This document shows, in pieces, positions 35,772 to 42,693 of a stretch of 64,000 bases of DNA; positions within the stretch are counted from its first letter, which is position 1; each line of letters begins with the position of its first letter. Source of the stretch: an uncultured Alistipes sp. (GTDB lineage Bacteria > Bacteroidota > Bacteroidia > Bacteroidales > Rikenellaceae). The notes under the pieces are model-generated. The model saw only the letters and a list, made by a program, of their open reading frames with translations. It had not been told where the DNA came from and made no database searches. The stretch covers positions 1 through 64,000 of the forward strand of contig CASELE010000006.1 in assembly GCA_949288735.1 (NCBI GenBank). Reading direction: 5' to 3'. The position numbers and the translations under genes are program-made.

Positions 35772-37172
35772 CTATTCCGCCGCACCGCTCTTCGAGCGGA
35801 TGTAGGCGTCGATGGCCCGGGCGGCGCGGCGTCCGGCGCCCATGGCGAGGATGACCGTGGCGGCCCCCGTCACGGCGTCGCCGCCGGCGAAGACACCCTC
35901 GCGGCTCGTCGTCCCCTCGGCGTCGGCCACGAGACAGCCGCGGCGGTCGGTGGCGAGCCCCTCGGTCGTGGCGGCCAGCAGCGGATTGGGCGAGGTGCCC
36001 AGCGCCATGATGACCACGTCGCACGCGATTTCGAAGTCGGAACCCTCCTTCACGACGGGCGAGCGGCGGCCGCTCGCATCGGGCTCGCCCAGCTCCATCT
36101 CCACGCAGCGGATGGCGCGCACCCACCCCTTCTCGTCGCCCAGCACGGCGACGGGATTGGTCAGCAGACGGAACTCGATGCCCTCCTCGCGGGCGTGGTG
36201 CACCTCTTCGGCGCGGGCGGGCAGCTCCTTCTCCGAACGGCGGTAGACGATCGTCGCCTCTGCGCCGAGACGCTTGGCCGTGCGCACGGCGTCCATCGCC
36301 ACGTTGCCGCCGCCGACCACCACTACCTTGCGTCCCACGTAGACGGGGGTGTCGTAGCGCGCGTCGTAGGCGTGCATGAGGTTGGTGCGCGTGAGGAATT
36401 CGTTGGCCGAGACCACGCCGTTGAGGTTCTCGCCCGGGATGCCCATGAAACGGGGCAGGCCGGCGCCCGAACCGACGAATACGGCGTCGTAGCCCTCGCG
36501 GCCGAGCAGGTCGTCGATCGTCAGGGTGCGTCCCACGATGACGTCGGTCTCGATCTCGACGCCGAGGCGTCGCACCTCCTCGATTTCGCGGGCCACGATC
36601 CGCTCCTTCGGCAGACGGAACTCCGGAATGCCGTAGACGAGTACGCCGCCCACCTTGTGGAGCGCCTCGAAGATCTTCACCTCGTAGCCCATCTTCGCCA
36701 GGTCGCTGGCGCAGGCCAGACCGCTGGGGCCGCTGCCGATGACGGCCACGCGGCGTCCGTTGCGGGGCGCGGGTTGCGGGGCGTCGCCCGGGTTGGCGAG
36801 CTTCCAGTCGCCGACGAAGCGCTCGAGCTTGCCGATGGCCACCGGCTCGCCCTTGACGCCCAGCACGCACGAGCCTTCGCACTGGCTCTCCTGCGGGCAG
36901 ACGCGGCCGCAGATCGAAGGCAGCGAGCTGTCTTCGGCGATGATCTCGGCCGCGCGGCGCAGATTGCCCCCGGCCACCTCGTGGATGAAGTCCGGAATGC
37001 GGATGTTCACGGGGCAGGCCGCCACGCAGCGGGGATTCTTGCAGTGGAGGCAGCGGGTGGCTTCGAGCATCGCCTCCTCCTGGTTGTAGCCGTGGCAGAC
37101 CTCCTCGAAGTTGGTCGCCCGGACTTTCGGGTCCTGTTCGCGTACGGGTACGCGCGGTATCTTGTTTGCCAT
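35772..37172 (-). CDS. nfnB: NfnB-type NADPH:ferredoxin oxidoreductase large subunit (GltD-like)
   Basis: A 466-residue iron-sulfur flavoprotein, also annotated in genomes as glutamate synthase small chain or sulfide dehydrogenase alpha. Two 4Fe-4S clusters: CLHCKNPRCVAACPV (about residues 39-53) and CGRVCPQESQCEGSC (about 91-105). The FAD site is RRVAVIGSGPSGLACASDLAKMGYEV (about 145-170), and the NADPH site VVVVGGGNVAMDAVRTAKRLGAE (about 285). With NfnA, encoded 54 nt upstream, it forms the electron-bifurcating complex linking NADH, NADPH and ferredoxin. No large glutamate-synthase chain is near, which favours the Nfn reading. Confidence 0.9.
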   Translation of the reverse strand: MANKIPRVPVREQDPKVRATNFEEVCHGYNQEEAMLEATRCLHCKNPRCVAACPVNIRIPDFIHEVAGGNLRRAAEIIAEDSSLPSICGRVCPQESQCEGSCVLGVKGEPVAIGKLERFVGDWKLANPGDAPQPAPRNGRRVAVIGSGPSGLACASDLAKMGYEVKIFEALHKVGGVLVYGIPEFRLPKERIVAREIEEVRRLGVEIETDVIVGRTLTIDDLLGREGYDAVFVGSGAGLPRFMGIPGENLNGVVSANEFLTRTNLMHAYDARYDTPVYVGRKVVVVGGGNVAMDAVRTAKRLGAEATIVYRRSEKELPARAEEVHHAREEGIEFRLLTNPVAVLGDEKGWVRAIRCVEMELGEPDASGRRSPVVKEGSDFEIACDVVIMALGTSPNPLLAATTEGLATDRRGCLVADAEGTTSREGVFAGGDAVTGAATVILAMGAGRRAARAIDAYIRSKSGAAE

Positions 37173-37226
37173 GTCTTTATGCTATTGTGTGTTGTTTGAG
37201 TCGTTGCTGTCCGCTCTCCGGCGGGT

Positions 37227-38111
37227 CTACTTGTCCAGCCCGATGCGGCAGACGTGGCCCGCGGCCCGCTCGGCCTCGATGGCGGCGGCGCGCTGCTCCT
37301 GGGTGCGGTACATCCCCTGGCGGCGCATCGCCTCGTCGAAGTCGACCTCGTGGCCGTCGAATTCGGGGCCGTCCACGCAGGTGAAGCGCGTGCGTCCGCC
37401 CACCGTCACGCGGCAGGCGCCGCACATGCCCGTGCCGTCGACCATGAGGGCGTTGAGCGAGACGATGGTCTTCAGCCCGTACTCCTTCGTGGTGAGGGCC
37501 ACGAACTTCATCATGACCATCGGGCCGATGGCCACGCAGACGTCGTAGTGCTCGCCCTGCTTCTCGACGAGCTCCTTGATGAGTCCCGTCACCATGCCGT
37601 GGTATCCCTCCGAACCGTCGTCCGTGGCTATGTGGAGCCGGTCGGCCACCGTCCGCATGAGGTCGGTGTAGATGAGCAGCGAGCGGGTCTTGGCGCCGAT
37701 GATGACGTCGGCCCGCACGCCGTGGTCGTGGAGCCACTTCACCTGCGGGTAGACCGGCGCGGTCCCCACGCCGCCCGCCACGAAGAGGTAGCGGCGACGG
37801 CGCACCTCCTCGATGGGCTCGTGCACGAAGTCCGAGGGACGGCCCAGCGGACCGGCCACGTCGGCCAGCCGCTCCCCCTCGGCGCGGGCGCAGATCTTGA
37901 GCGTCGAGGCGCCGATTGTCTGGATGACCAGCGTGACGCTCCCCTCGGCGGCATCGTAGTCGGAGATGGTGAGCGGAATGCGTTCGCCGAATTCGTCCGA
38001 GCGGACGATGACGAACTGTCCGGGCAGTGCCGACTGGGCGATGCGCGGAGCGTGGACCTTCATCAGGTAGATTTGGTCCGTGAGGTACTTCTTTTCGAGA
38101 ATTTCAAACAT
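37227..38111 (-). CDS. nfnA: NfnA-type NAD/FAD-binding subunit
   Basis: A 294-residue protein of the dihydroorotate-dehydrogenase electron-transfer-subunit type. FAD domain: PGQFVIVRSDEFGERIPLTISDYD. NAD domain: FVAGGVGTAPVYPQVKWLHDHG. The 2Fe-2S ligands appear as CGACRVTVGGRTRFTC. It matches the small subunit of the bifurcating transhydrogenase NfnAB (also called SudB). It precedes nfnB by 54 nt in the direction of transcription. The start at 38111 gives the usual MFEILEKKYLTDQIYLMKVHAPRIA. The 71 bases between it and the DUF1573 gene hold a degenerate A/T-rich tandem repeat. Confidence 0.92.
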   Translation of the reverse strand: MFEILEKKYLTDQIYLMKVHAPRIAQSALPGQFVIVRSDEFGERIPLTISDYDAAEGSVTLVIQTIGASTLKICARAEGERLADVAGPLGRPSDFVHEPIEEVRRRRYLFVAGGVGTAPVYPQVKWLHDHGVRADVIIGAKTRSLLIYTDLMRTVADRLHIATDDGSEGYHGMVTGLIKELVEKQGEHYDVCVAIGPMVMMKFVALTTKEYGLKTIVSLNALMVDGTGMCGACRVTVGGRTRFTCVDGPEFDGHEVDFDEAMRRQGMYRTQEQRAAAIEAERAAGHVCRIGLDK

Positions 38112-38120
38112 ATCTCCGTT

Positions 38121-38166
38121 GCGTTTGTCGTTTGTATTGCTTGTATTGCTTGTGTCGTTTGTGTCT
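38121..38166. repeat. Degenerate 8-9 bp tandem repeat upstream of nfnA
   Basis: CGTTTGTCG, TTTGTATTGC, TTGTATTGC, TTGTGTCG, TTTGTGTC: about five imperfect units, low in GC against the surroundings, ending ten bases before the nfnA ATG. Confidence 0.7.
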
Positions 38167-38182
38167 CTCCTTCTGCCGCCCG

Positions 38183-39259
38183 TCACTCCTCGACGACGGC
38201 CGTGACGCGCAGCCGCCGCGCGGGCCGGGCCGGGTCGTCGGTCACGAGGAGGATGCTTCCCGCGACGTAGCCGTAGGGCCGGCGTGCGGGGTCCAGTTCG
38301 GCGTAGGCCTCGATGGCCGTTCCGGGGGCGATGCGGTCGCCCGGGCGGAGCGAGCATCCGATACCCTCGCTGCACTCCACGGCCCGTATCGTGAGATGCC
38401 CGCCGCCGGTGTTGCGGAGCCGGAAGAGGGTTCGCTGCGGTTCCGCGTCGCGCTTCACCACGCCGAACCGGAGCGTGTGCCTCTCCAGTTCGCCCCGTCC
38501 GGAGGCCTCTTCGCCCGGCCGGTCGGGGTTGTCGGCCGCGATGCCGTGGACCAGCAGCCGCACGGGGGTCTCGCGGCCGTCGACGTGCAGCGCGAAGAGC
38601 TCCTCTACCGTACCGTAGCGCTCCGAATCCTCCGGAATCGTGTAGCGCAGCCGTATCTCGGCCCGTTCGCCCGCTCCGATCTCGGCCGGGGCTTCCACCT
38701 GCGCGAGGCCGCTCGTGCGGAGCGGCACCAGCCCGAGCCGCACGGTGCGGTCCGTGGGGTTGCAGAGCCCGACCGCATCCTCGGCCGTGCGGCCGTGGCA
38801 GAGGGTGCCGAAGGGACAGAGGTTCCGCTCGAGCCGCAGCGCCCCCGCCTCGACGGGGTAGAGCTCCTCGAGGCTTTTCGGCCGCTCCTCGACCGTGCCG
38901 CGGATACGCAGCGTCGCCACCTTGCGCCGTCGGGTGTCGAAGACCGTCAGTTCGCGGTCGAAGACGCCCGGACGGTTGGCCGGGTCGAAGGTGACGCGTA
39001 TGGCCGCCTCGCCGCCCGGCAGCACCGGCTCGCGCGAATATTCGGGTACGGTGCATCCGCAGGTCGAGACCACGCGCAGGATGACGAGCGGCCGGTCCGA
39101 ACGGTTGCGGCCGGTGAAGGTGTGGGTCACCGGACCCTCCGACTCTCCGATCGTGCCGAAGTCCCATACCGCGCTCCCGAAGTCGAGGTCCGATTGGGCT
39201 TGTGCGCACAATGCGCAGATTGTCAATGTGATGGATAGTATGTAGCGGCGCAGCTTCAT
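38183..39259 (-). CDS. DUF1573 domain protein, exported
   Basis: A 358-residue secreted or periplasmic protein with a signal peptide (MKLRRYILSITLTICALCAQAQ). The first domain is DUF1573: WDFGTIGESEGPVTHTFTGRNRSDRPLVI, then VVSTCGCTVPEYSREPVLPGGEAAIRVTFDPANRPGVF, the STCGCT motif being diagnostic. A second immunoglobulin-like domain (about 150-250) and a third that again begins with HTLRFGVVKRDAEPQRTLFRLRNTGGG (about 265) are related beta sandwiches. Function is unknown. It is followed by nfnA on the same strand but separated by a repeat-rich 71-bp gap. A -7 box (TATCTTTG, minus, 39283-39290) lies upstream. Confidence 0.9.
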   Translation of the reverse strand: MKLRRYILSITLTICALCAQAQSDLDFGSAVWDFGTIGESEGPVTHTFTGRNRSDRPLVILRVVSTCGCTVPEYSREPVLPGGEAAIRVTFDPANRPGVFDRELTVFDTRRRKVATLRIRGTVEERPKSLEELYPVEAGALRLERNLCPFGTLCHGRTAEDAVGLCNPTDRTVRLGLVPLRTSGLAQVEAPAEIGAGERAEIRLRYTIPEDSERYGTVEELFALHVDGRETPVRLLVHGIAADNPDRPGEEASGRGELERHTLRFGVVKRDAEPQRTLFRLRNTGGGHLTIRAVECSEGIGCSLRPGDRIAPGTAIEAYAELDPARRPYGYVAGSILLVTDDPARPARRLRVTAVVEE

Positions 39260-39282
39260 CTTCCCGGACAGTGCTTGCGAAG

Positions 39283-39290
39283 CAAAGATA
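39283..39290 (-). promoter_or_regulatory. -7 box for DUF1573 gene
   Basis: TATCTTTG on the minus strand, 24 nt before the ATG; no TTTG at the right distance, only an A/T-rich stretch. Confidence 0.5.
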
Positions 39291-39321
39291 CGTTTTTTTT
39301 TGCAAAAAAAGTGGCGATTGT

Positions 39322-39352
39322 TTTGCGGAATTGGAAATATGCCCTATATTTG
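39322..39352 (+). promoter_or_regulatory. Consensus promoter for tRNA-Asn
   Basis: TTTG (39322-39325), 19 nt, TATATTTG (39345-39352). Confidence 0.85.
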
Positions 39353-39381
39353 CACTCCGAAACCGGCACAGTACGGTGACT

Positions 39382-39455
39382 GCCTGAATAGCTCAGTTGG
39401 TTAGAGCACATGACTGTTAATCATGGGGTCCTAGGTTCAAGTCCTTGTTCAGGCG
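39382..39455 (+). tRNA. tRNA-Asn (GTT)
   Basis: Acceptor GCCTGAA/TTCAGGC, D-arm GCTCAGTTGGTTAGAGC, anticodon arm CATGA-CTGTTAA-TCATG with anticodon GTT, T-arm CTAGG-TTCAAGT-CCTTG (one T-T mismatch), discriminator G. No CCA is encoded. Confidence 0.97.
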
Positions 39456-39542
39456 CGATGCGCGAGGGTTGCGCGAGGTTCTTTCGATAGGGACGGCCGT
39501 TCGCGGAACGGTCGGGAGGATGTGAAAAAAATCTTCAGATTT

Positions 39543-39573
39543 TTTGGAATATCCGAAAAAGGAGTTACCTTTG
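39543..39573 (+). promoter_or_regulatory. Consensus promoter for tRNA-Val
   Basis: TTTG (39543-39546), 19 nt, TACCTTTG (39566-39573). The tRNA therefore has its own promoter despite lying 138 nt after tRNA-Asn. Confidence 0.85.
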
Positions 39574-39593
39574 CAGTCCCAAGCCATTCTTAT

Positions 39594-39668
39594 GGGAGCT
39601 TAGCTCAGCTGGTTCAGAGCGTCTGCCTTACAAGCAGAGGGTCGGGGGTTCGAATCCCTCAGCTCCCA
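39594..39668 (+). tRNA. tRNA-Val (TAC)
   Basis: Acceptor GGGAGCT/AGCTCCC, D-arm GCTCAGCTGGTTCAGAGC, anticodon arm TCTGC-CTTACAA-GCAGA with anticodon TAC, T-arm GGGGG-TTCGAAT-CCCTC, discriminator A. No CCA is encoded. Confidence 0.98.
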
Positions 39669-39676
39669 CACGACGA

Positions 39677-39714
39677 AGCGAGACATTCATTCGAGTGTCT
39701 CGCTCTCTTTTTTC
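39677..39714 (+). terminator. Terminator of tRNA-Val
   Basis: AGCGAGACA against TGTCTCGCT with a ten-base loop, then CTCTTTTTT. Confidence 0.85.
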
Positions 39715-40010
39715 TCTTGACGCCTATCTCTTCTTTCTCGTCTCTCTTTTTCTCTCTTTCGGCCTTTCGCGGGGCTCCTCGTTTGTTATTCGCATTCGGC
39801 AGGGTGCCTCCGCGCCGCCGTCGGTCGTTCGTCCGGACCGCTTTCCGCGCCAGACCCGTCTCTTCGCAAGGGTCGTGTTCGTGCGGCCGACAGGACCCGA
39901 ATCCGCCGCGGCCGCGCGGGTCCGGCGCTCCACCGCTCTCGCAGCGCGGCTTGGGCCGACAATGGGTCGGTCCCGCCCCGAGCGGTAAGGGCCTGCCCCG
40001 GTATGGGCAT
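39715..40010. other. Gene-free stretch with several weak hairpins
   Basis: No convincing gene. The first part is pyrimidine-rich (TTCTTTCTCGTCTCTC). The rest is GC-rich with several short inverted repeats, for example GGACCCG...CGGGTCC (about 39893-39922) and GGGCCGAC...GTCGGTCCC (39952-39973). These are of a kind expected by chance at this composition. It lies between the tRNA-Val terminator and the end of the small RNA candidate. Confidence 0.5.
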
Positions 40011-40158
40011 AAAAAAATGAGGTCCTCGGCGGTCTTCGACTGCCGGGCGTTGCCGCCCCGCAGTCTTAGCAGTGCAGCGTGCTACTGAAGCACCCTGCGC
40101 TGCAACCGGCCGATTCCCTCAACCAACCTAAAACTACTAACCTAATGAACCTTAAAAC
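40011..40158 (-). ncRNA. Candidate structured small RNA with own promoter and terminator
   Basis: About 148 nt transcribed leftward from a consensus promoter. After a 35-40 nt U/G-rich leader, the RNA folds by eye into a closed structure. A basal stem joins UGAGG (40121-40117) to CCUCA (40022-40018), an internal loop GAA/GGA, then UCGG-C-CGGU with ACCG-CCGA. Inside are hairpin 1 (UGCAGC/GCUGCA, a five-base bulge, GUGCU/AGCAC, loop UCAGU) and hairpin 2 (GACUGC/GCAGUC, a G-G step, GGGCG/CGCCC, tetraloop GCAA). Seven U (40017-40011) directly follow the basal stem, so that stem doubles as terminator. I do not recognise the family; it lacks SRP, RNase P or tmRNA hallmarks. No ORF of substance is inside. 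Confidence 0.6.
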
Positions 40159-40165
40159 TTCGCTG

Positions 40166-40197
40166 CAAAGATAAAGTGCGAAATCGAATATTGCAAA
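40166..40197 (-). promoter_or_regulatory. Consensus promoter for the small RNA
   Basis: Minus-strand TTTG (40194-40197), 20 nt, TATCTTTG (40166-40173), a full match to the Bacteroidetes consensus, with no protein gene downstream. Confidence 0.8.
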
Positions 40198-40286
40198 TTT
40201 TTTAATAAAAAAATAAATTTATCACAATCTAAACTTTCGTTATGCTTCTTTATTGATAACCTCTTTCCGGCCGCGGAGCAGGCGAA

Positions 40287-40320
40287 AACTCCCGATAGCC
40301 GCCGTCGGCGGCTATCGGGG
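40287..40320 (-). terminator. Terminator of the phosphate transporter gene
   Basis: CCCGATAGCCGCC, loop GAC, GGCGGCTATCGGG on the minus strand, then AGTTTT: a perfect 13-bp stem just after the stop codon. Confidence 0.88.
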
Positions 40321-40331
40321 CTGACGGGCCG

Positions 40332-42563
40332 CTATCTACGCTGCTCGAGGAAGTAGTGCTGCGACTTGAGCAGGTTGCGCGCCTGGAGCACCATGGTCTT
40401 CGTCTCGTTGAGGATGGTCAGATAGAGCAGTCCGGCCTTGGTGCTGGTCGAGGCGTCGTTCTGGATACGGGCGAACTGGTTCTTCGTCGCCTCGACAATC
40501 GTGTCGAAGAGGGCGTCGCGCATCTCGAGCACGGCGTCGAGCTCCGAGAAGTCGAAGTTGCGCGAGCGGAGCATTGCGTTGATCTTCTCGAAGATGACCT
40601 CCACCTCGTCGTTCACGCGCATCAGGTCGACGATCTGCTCCTTCGAGAGTCCCGTGTGGTTGTTGTCGATGTGCTCGAAGGCCGGCCGCGTGATATGGAT
40701 GAGTGCCTTCGTCACCTCGGAGAGGAAGTCGACTACCTGTACGTAGAAATGGCCCGTATCGATGTCGTTCTTCTGCAGGCGGCGCAGCGTGGGCATGATG
40801 CCGTACTTGCGGTTGCGGGCCTCCTCGAAAAGTCGCTCCGATGCGGCGACCATCTCCTTGAGTACCTTGCGGTTCTCCTTGAATACGGCCACCAGCGTGC
40901 GGTTGTAGATGCGCGTCACCTGCTCCATGGTCGAGCACACCTCCTCGACGCAGCCGTAGAGTACGTCGTCCGGGTGTTCCGATGCGGTGATGACGGGTTT
41001 CGGCGCGGCCGCCTGCTTCTTCGTCTCGGGGCTCTTGCGGTGGCTGCGGATGAGCATCCAGGCGCAGAGCAGCGTGAGGGCCACGGCGGCGATCCAGCCG
41101 CCCCACAGCAGTACTGCCGTTACGGCCAGTGCGATGGCGAATCCGGCGAGCGCCGTGATGAACCATCCCGAGATGACGGCCATCACGCCGGTGATGCGGT
41201 AGACGGCGCTCTCGCGACCCCACGAGCGGTCTGCGAGCGACGAACCCATGGCCACCATGAAGACGACGTAGGTGGTCGAGAGGGGGAGCTTGTAGGAGGT
41301 GGCTATCGAGATGAGGATGGCCGAGGCCGTGAGGTTGACCACGGCGCGGATCATGTCGTAGGGAGCCGACGAGCGCTCCTCGGGGGGCAGCTGCTCGAAG
41401 CGGCGGTCGATGGCCCGCTGCAGCCGTGCGGGAACGACACTCGTCCAGAGCGAGTTGAGCACCAGCGTCGAGCGTACCAGACCGCGCGAGACGAAGGTCG
41501 AGCCGAAGCGTTCCTCGCCTTCGTGCTGCGAGGCGAGCGAAAGCTCGGTCTCGGTGACGTGGCGCGACTTCTTCGAGAAGAAGAGCGTGAGAATCATGAC
41601 GATGCCCGCGGCGAGCAGCACGGCGAAGTTGGCGTGCGCCGGATGCATGAGGGCGCCCATGAGTATCTCCTCGCTGCCCGCCTCCTGCGCGATGCGGTAG
41701 GAGTCGAAGCCGGCCAGCGGCACGCCGATGAAGTTCACCAGGTCGTTGCCGGCGAAGGCGAGCGCCAGGGCGAAGGTGCCCGCCAGAATGGTGACGCGGA
41801 TGATGTGTATCTTGAGCGCCTGCAGCAGCCGGAGGATGAGCGAGCAGACGATCCACAGGCCGAAGAGGGTGAGGAAGACATGCTCCTGCACGTAGGAGAG
41901 AATCCCCTCCGGGATGAGCCCCGAGTTGTCGAGTCCCTTGAAGAGGGCGAAATAGAGGATGCCGGCGAAGGAGATGCCGCACCAGAGGGCTCCGTAGCGC
42001 CGAAAGAGGGGCAAGTAGCGGAACGAGAAGATGAGCCGCGAGATGTACATGAAGAGTGTGCCCGCCAGGAAGGCCAGCGCCACCGAGAGCAGGATGGCCG
42101 AGATGATGACCATCGCCTTGCCCGAGTTGATGAACTGCGAGAGGTCGGCCAGGCCGATGGCCGGATCCTCGGCGATGCGGTGCAGTCCTGCGGCGACGGC
42201 CGCGCCCAGCAGGCCGAAGACCATCGAGACGGTGGTCGAGGTGGGCAGGCCGAGCGTATTGAAGATGTCGAGCAGGATGACGTTGCCGAGCATCATGCCC
42301 AGGAAGAGCATCATGATCTCGCCGAAGGTGAACTGCGCCGGATAGAAGACGCCGCTGCGGGCCACCTCCATCATGCCCGACGAGGTGAGCGTGCCCACGA
42401 GGATGCCCGCTGCGGCGACCGAGAGGATCACCTTGCGCGGGGCCACCTTCGAGCCGAGGGCCGAATTGAGGAAATTGACGGCGTCGTTGGCCACGCCGAC
42501 GACGATACCCATCACGGCGAGCAGACCCAGTACGACGATCGTGAAGGTGAAGATCGGACTCAT
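40332..42563 (-). CDS. pit: Inorganic phosphate transporter (PiT) with C-terminal PhoU-like domain
   Basis: A 743-residue inner-membrane carrier of the PiT/PNT family. The duplicated signature is seen as GVANDAVNFLNSALGSKVAP (residues 23-42) and AGNDLVNFIGVPLAG (about 271-285). Roughly ten to twelve membrane segments end near residue 500. A charged linker (SHRKSPETKKQ) leads to a soluble helical domain (about 535-743) with PhoU/DUF47 character: EVCSTMEQVTRIYNRTL, FEEARNRKYGIMPTLRRLQ, HFYVQVVDFLSEVTKALIHI. Fusion of transporter and PhoU-like regulator is known in Bacteroidetes. The PhoR/PhoB-like pair encoded next door suggests phosphate control. Confidence 0.93.
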   Translation of the reverse strand: MSPIFTFTIVVLGLLAVMGIVVGVANDAVNFLNSALGSKVAPRKVILSVAAAGILVGTLTSSGMMEVARSGVFYPAQFTFGEIMMLFLGMMLGNVILLDIFNTLGLPTSTTVSMVFGLLGAAVAAGLHRIAEDPAIGLADLSQFINSGKAMVIISAILLSVALAFLAGTLFMYISRLIFSFRYLPLFRRYGALWCGISFAGILYFALFKGLDNSGLIPEGILSYVQEHVFLTLFGLWIVCSLILRLLQALKIHIIRVTILAGTFALALAFAGNDLVNFIGVPLAGFDSYRIAQEAGSEEILMGALMHPAHANFAVLLAAGIVMILTLFFSKKSRHVTETELSLASQHEGEERFGSTFVSRGLVRSTLVLNSLWTSVVPARLQRAIDRRFEQLPPEERSSAPYDMIRAVVNLTASAILISIATSYKLPLSTTYVVFMVAMGSSLADRSWGRESAVYRITGVMAVISGWFITALAGFAIALAVTAVLLWGGWIAAVALTLLCAWMLIRSHRKSPETKKQAAAPKPVITASEHPDDVLYGCVEEVCSTMEQVTRIYNRTLVAVFKENRKVLKEMVAASERLFEEARNRKYGIMPTLRRLQKNDIDTGHFYVQVVDFLSEVTKALIHITRPAFEHIDNNHTGLSKEQIVDLMRVNDEVEVIFEKINAMLRSRNFDFSELDAVLEMRDALFDTIVEATKNQFARIQNDASTSTKAGLLYLTILNETKTMVLQARNLLKSQHYFLEQRR

Positions 42564-42693
42564 GTGTTTCAGAATTTAGGTGCGGTATAACGGCACAAAG
42601 TAATGAAACACATGTTACAAATACGTTACATAGCCGTTACGGCCGTGCGAATGTTCTCCCTCCGCCGGTGCGTTCGGGGTACGGGTTCCTGTT

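Noticed and set aside
35772..38111. Glutamate synthase small subunit operon.
   Set aside because: The GltD-like protein is paired with an NfnA/DHODH-type electron-transfer subunit and no large glutamate synthase chain is present, so NfnAB fits better.
38121..38166. Repeat before nfnA as a small CRISPR array.
   Set aside because: Units are only 8-9 bp, imperfect, and have no spacers; no cas gene is in the window.
39715..40010. Series of small inverted repeats as a second structured RNA.
   Set aside because: Stems are short and of the kind expected by chance at this GC content; no promoter or coherent fold was found.
39522..40088. A 188-codon plus-strand frame across the tRNA-Val region.
   Set aside because: It reads straight through tRNA-Val and its terminator, and the protein is low-complexity Arg/Ser/Pro text with no relatives I recognise.
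40011..40158. Identification of the small RNA as SRP RNA, 6S RNA or tmRNA.
   Set aside because: The SRP domain IV internal loop with AGCAG, a 6S-type central bubble on a long rod, and the tmRNA/tRNA-like ends are all absent. The family is left open.
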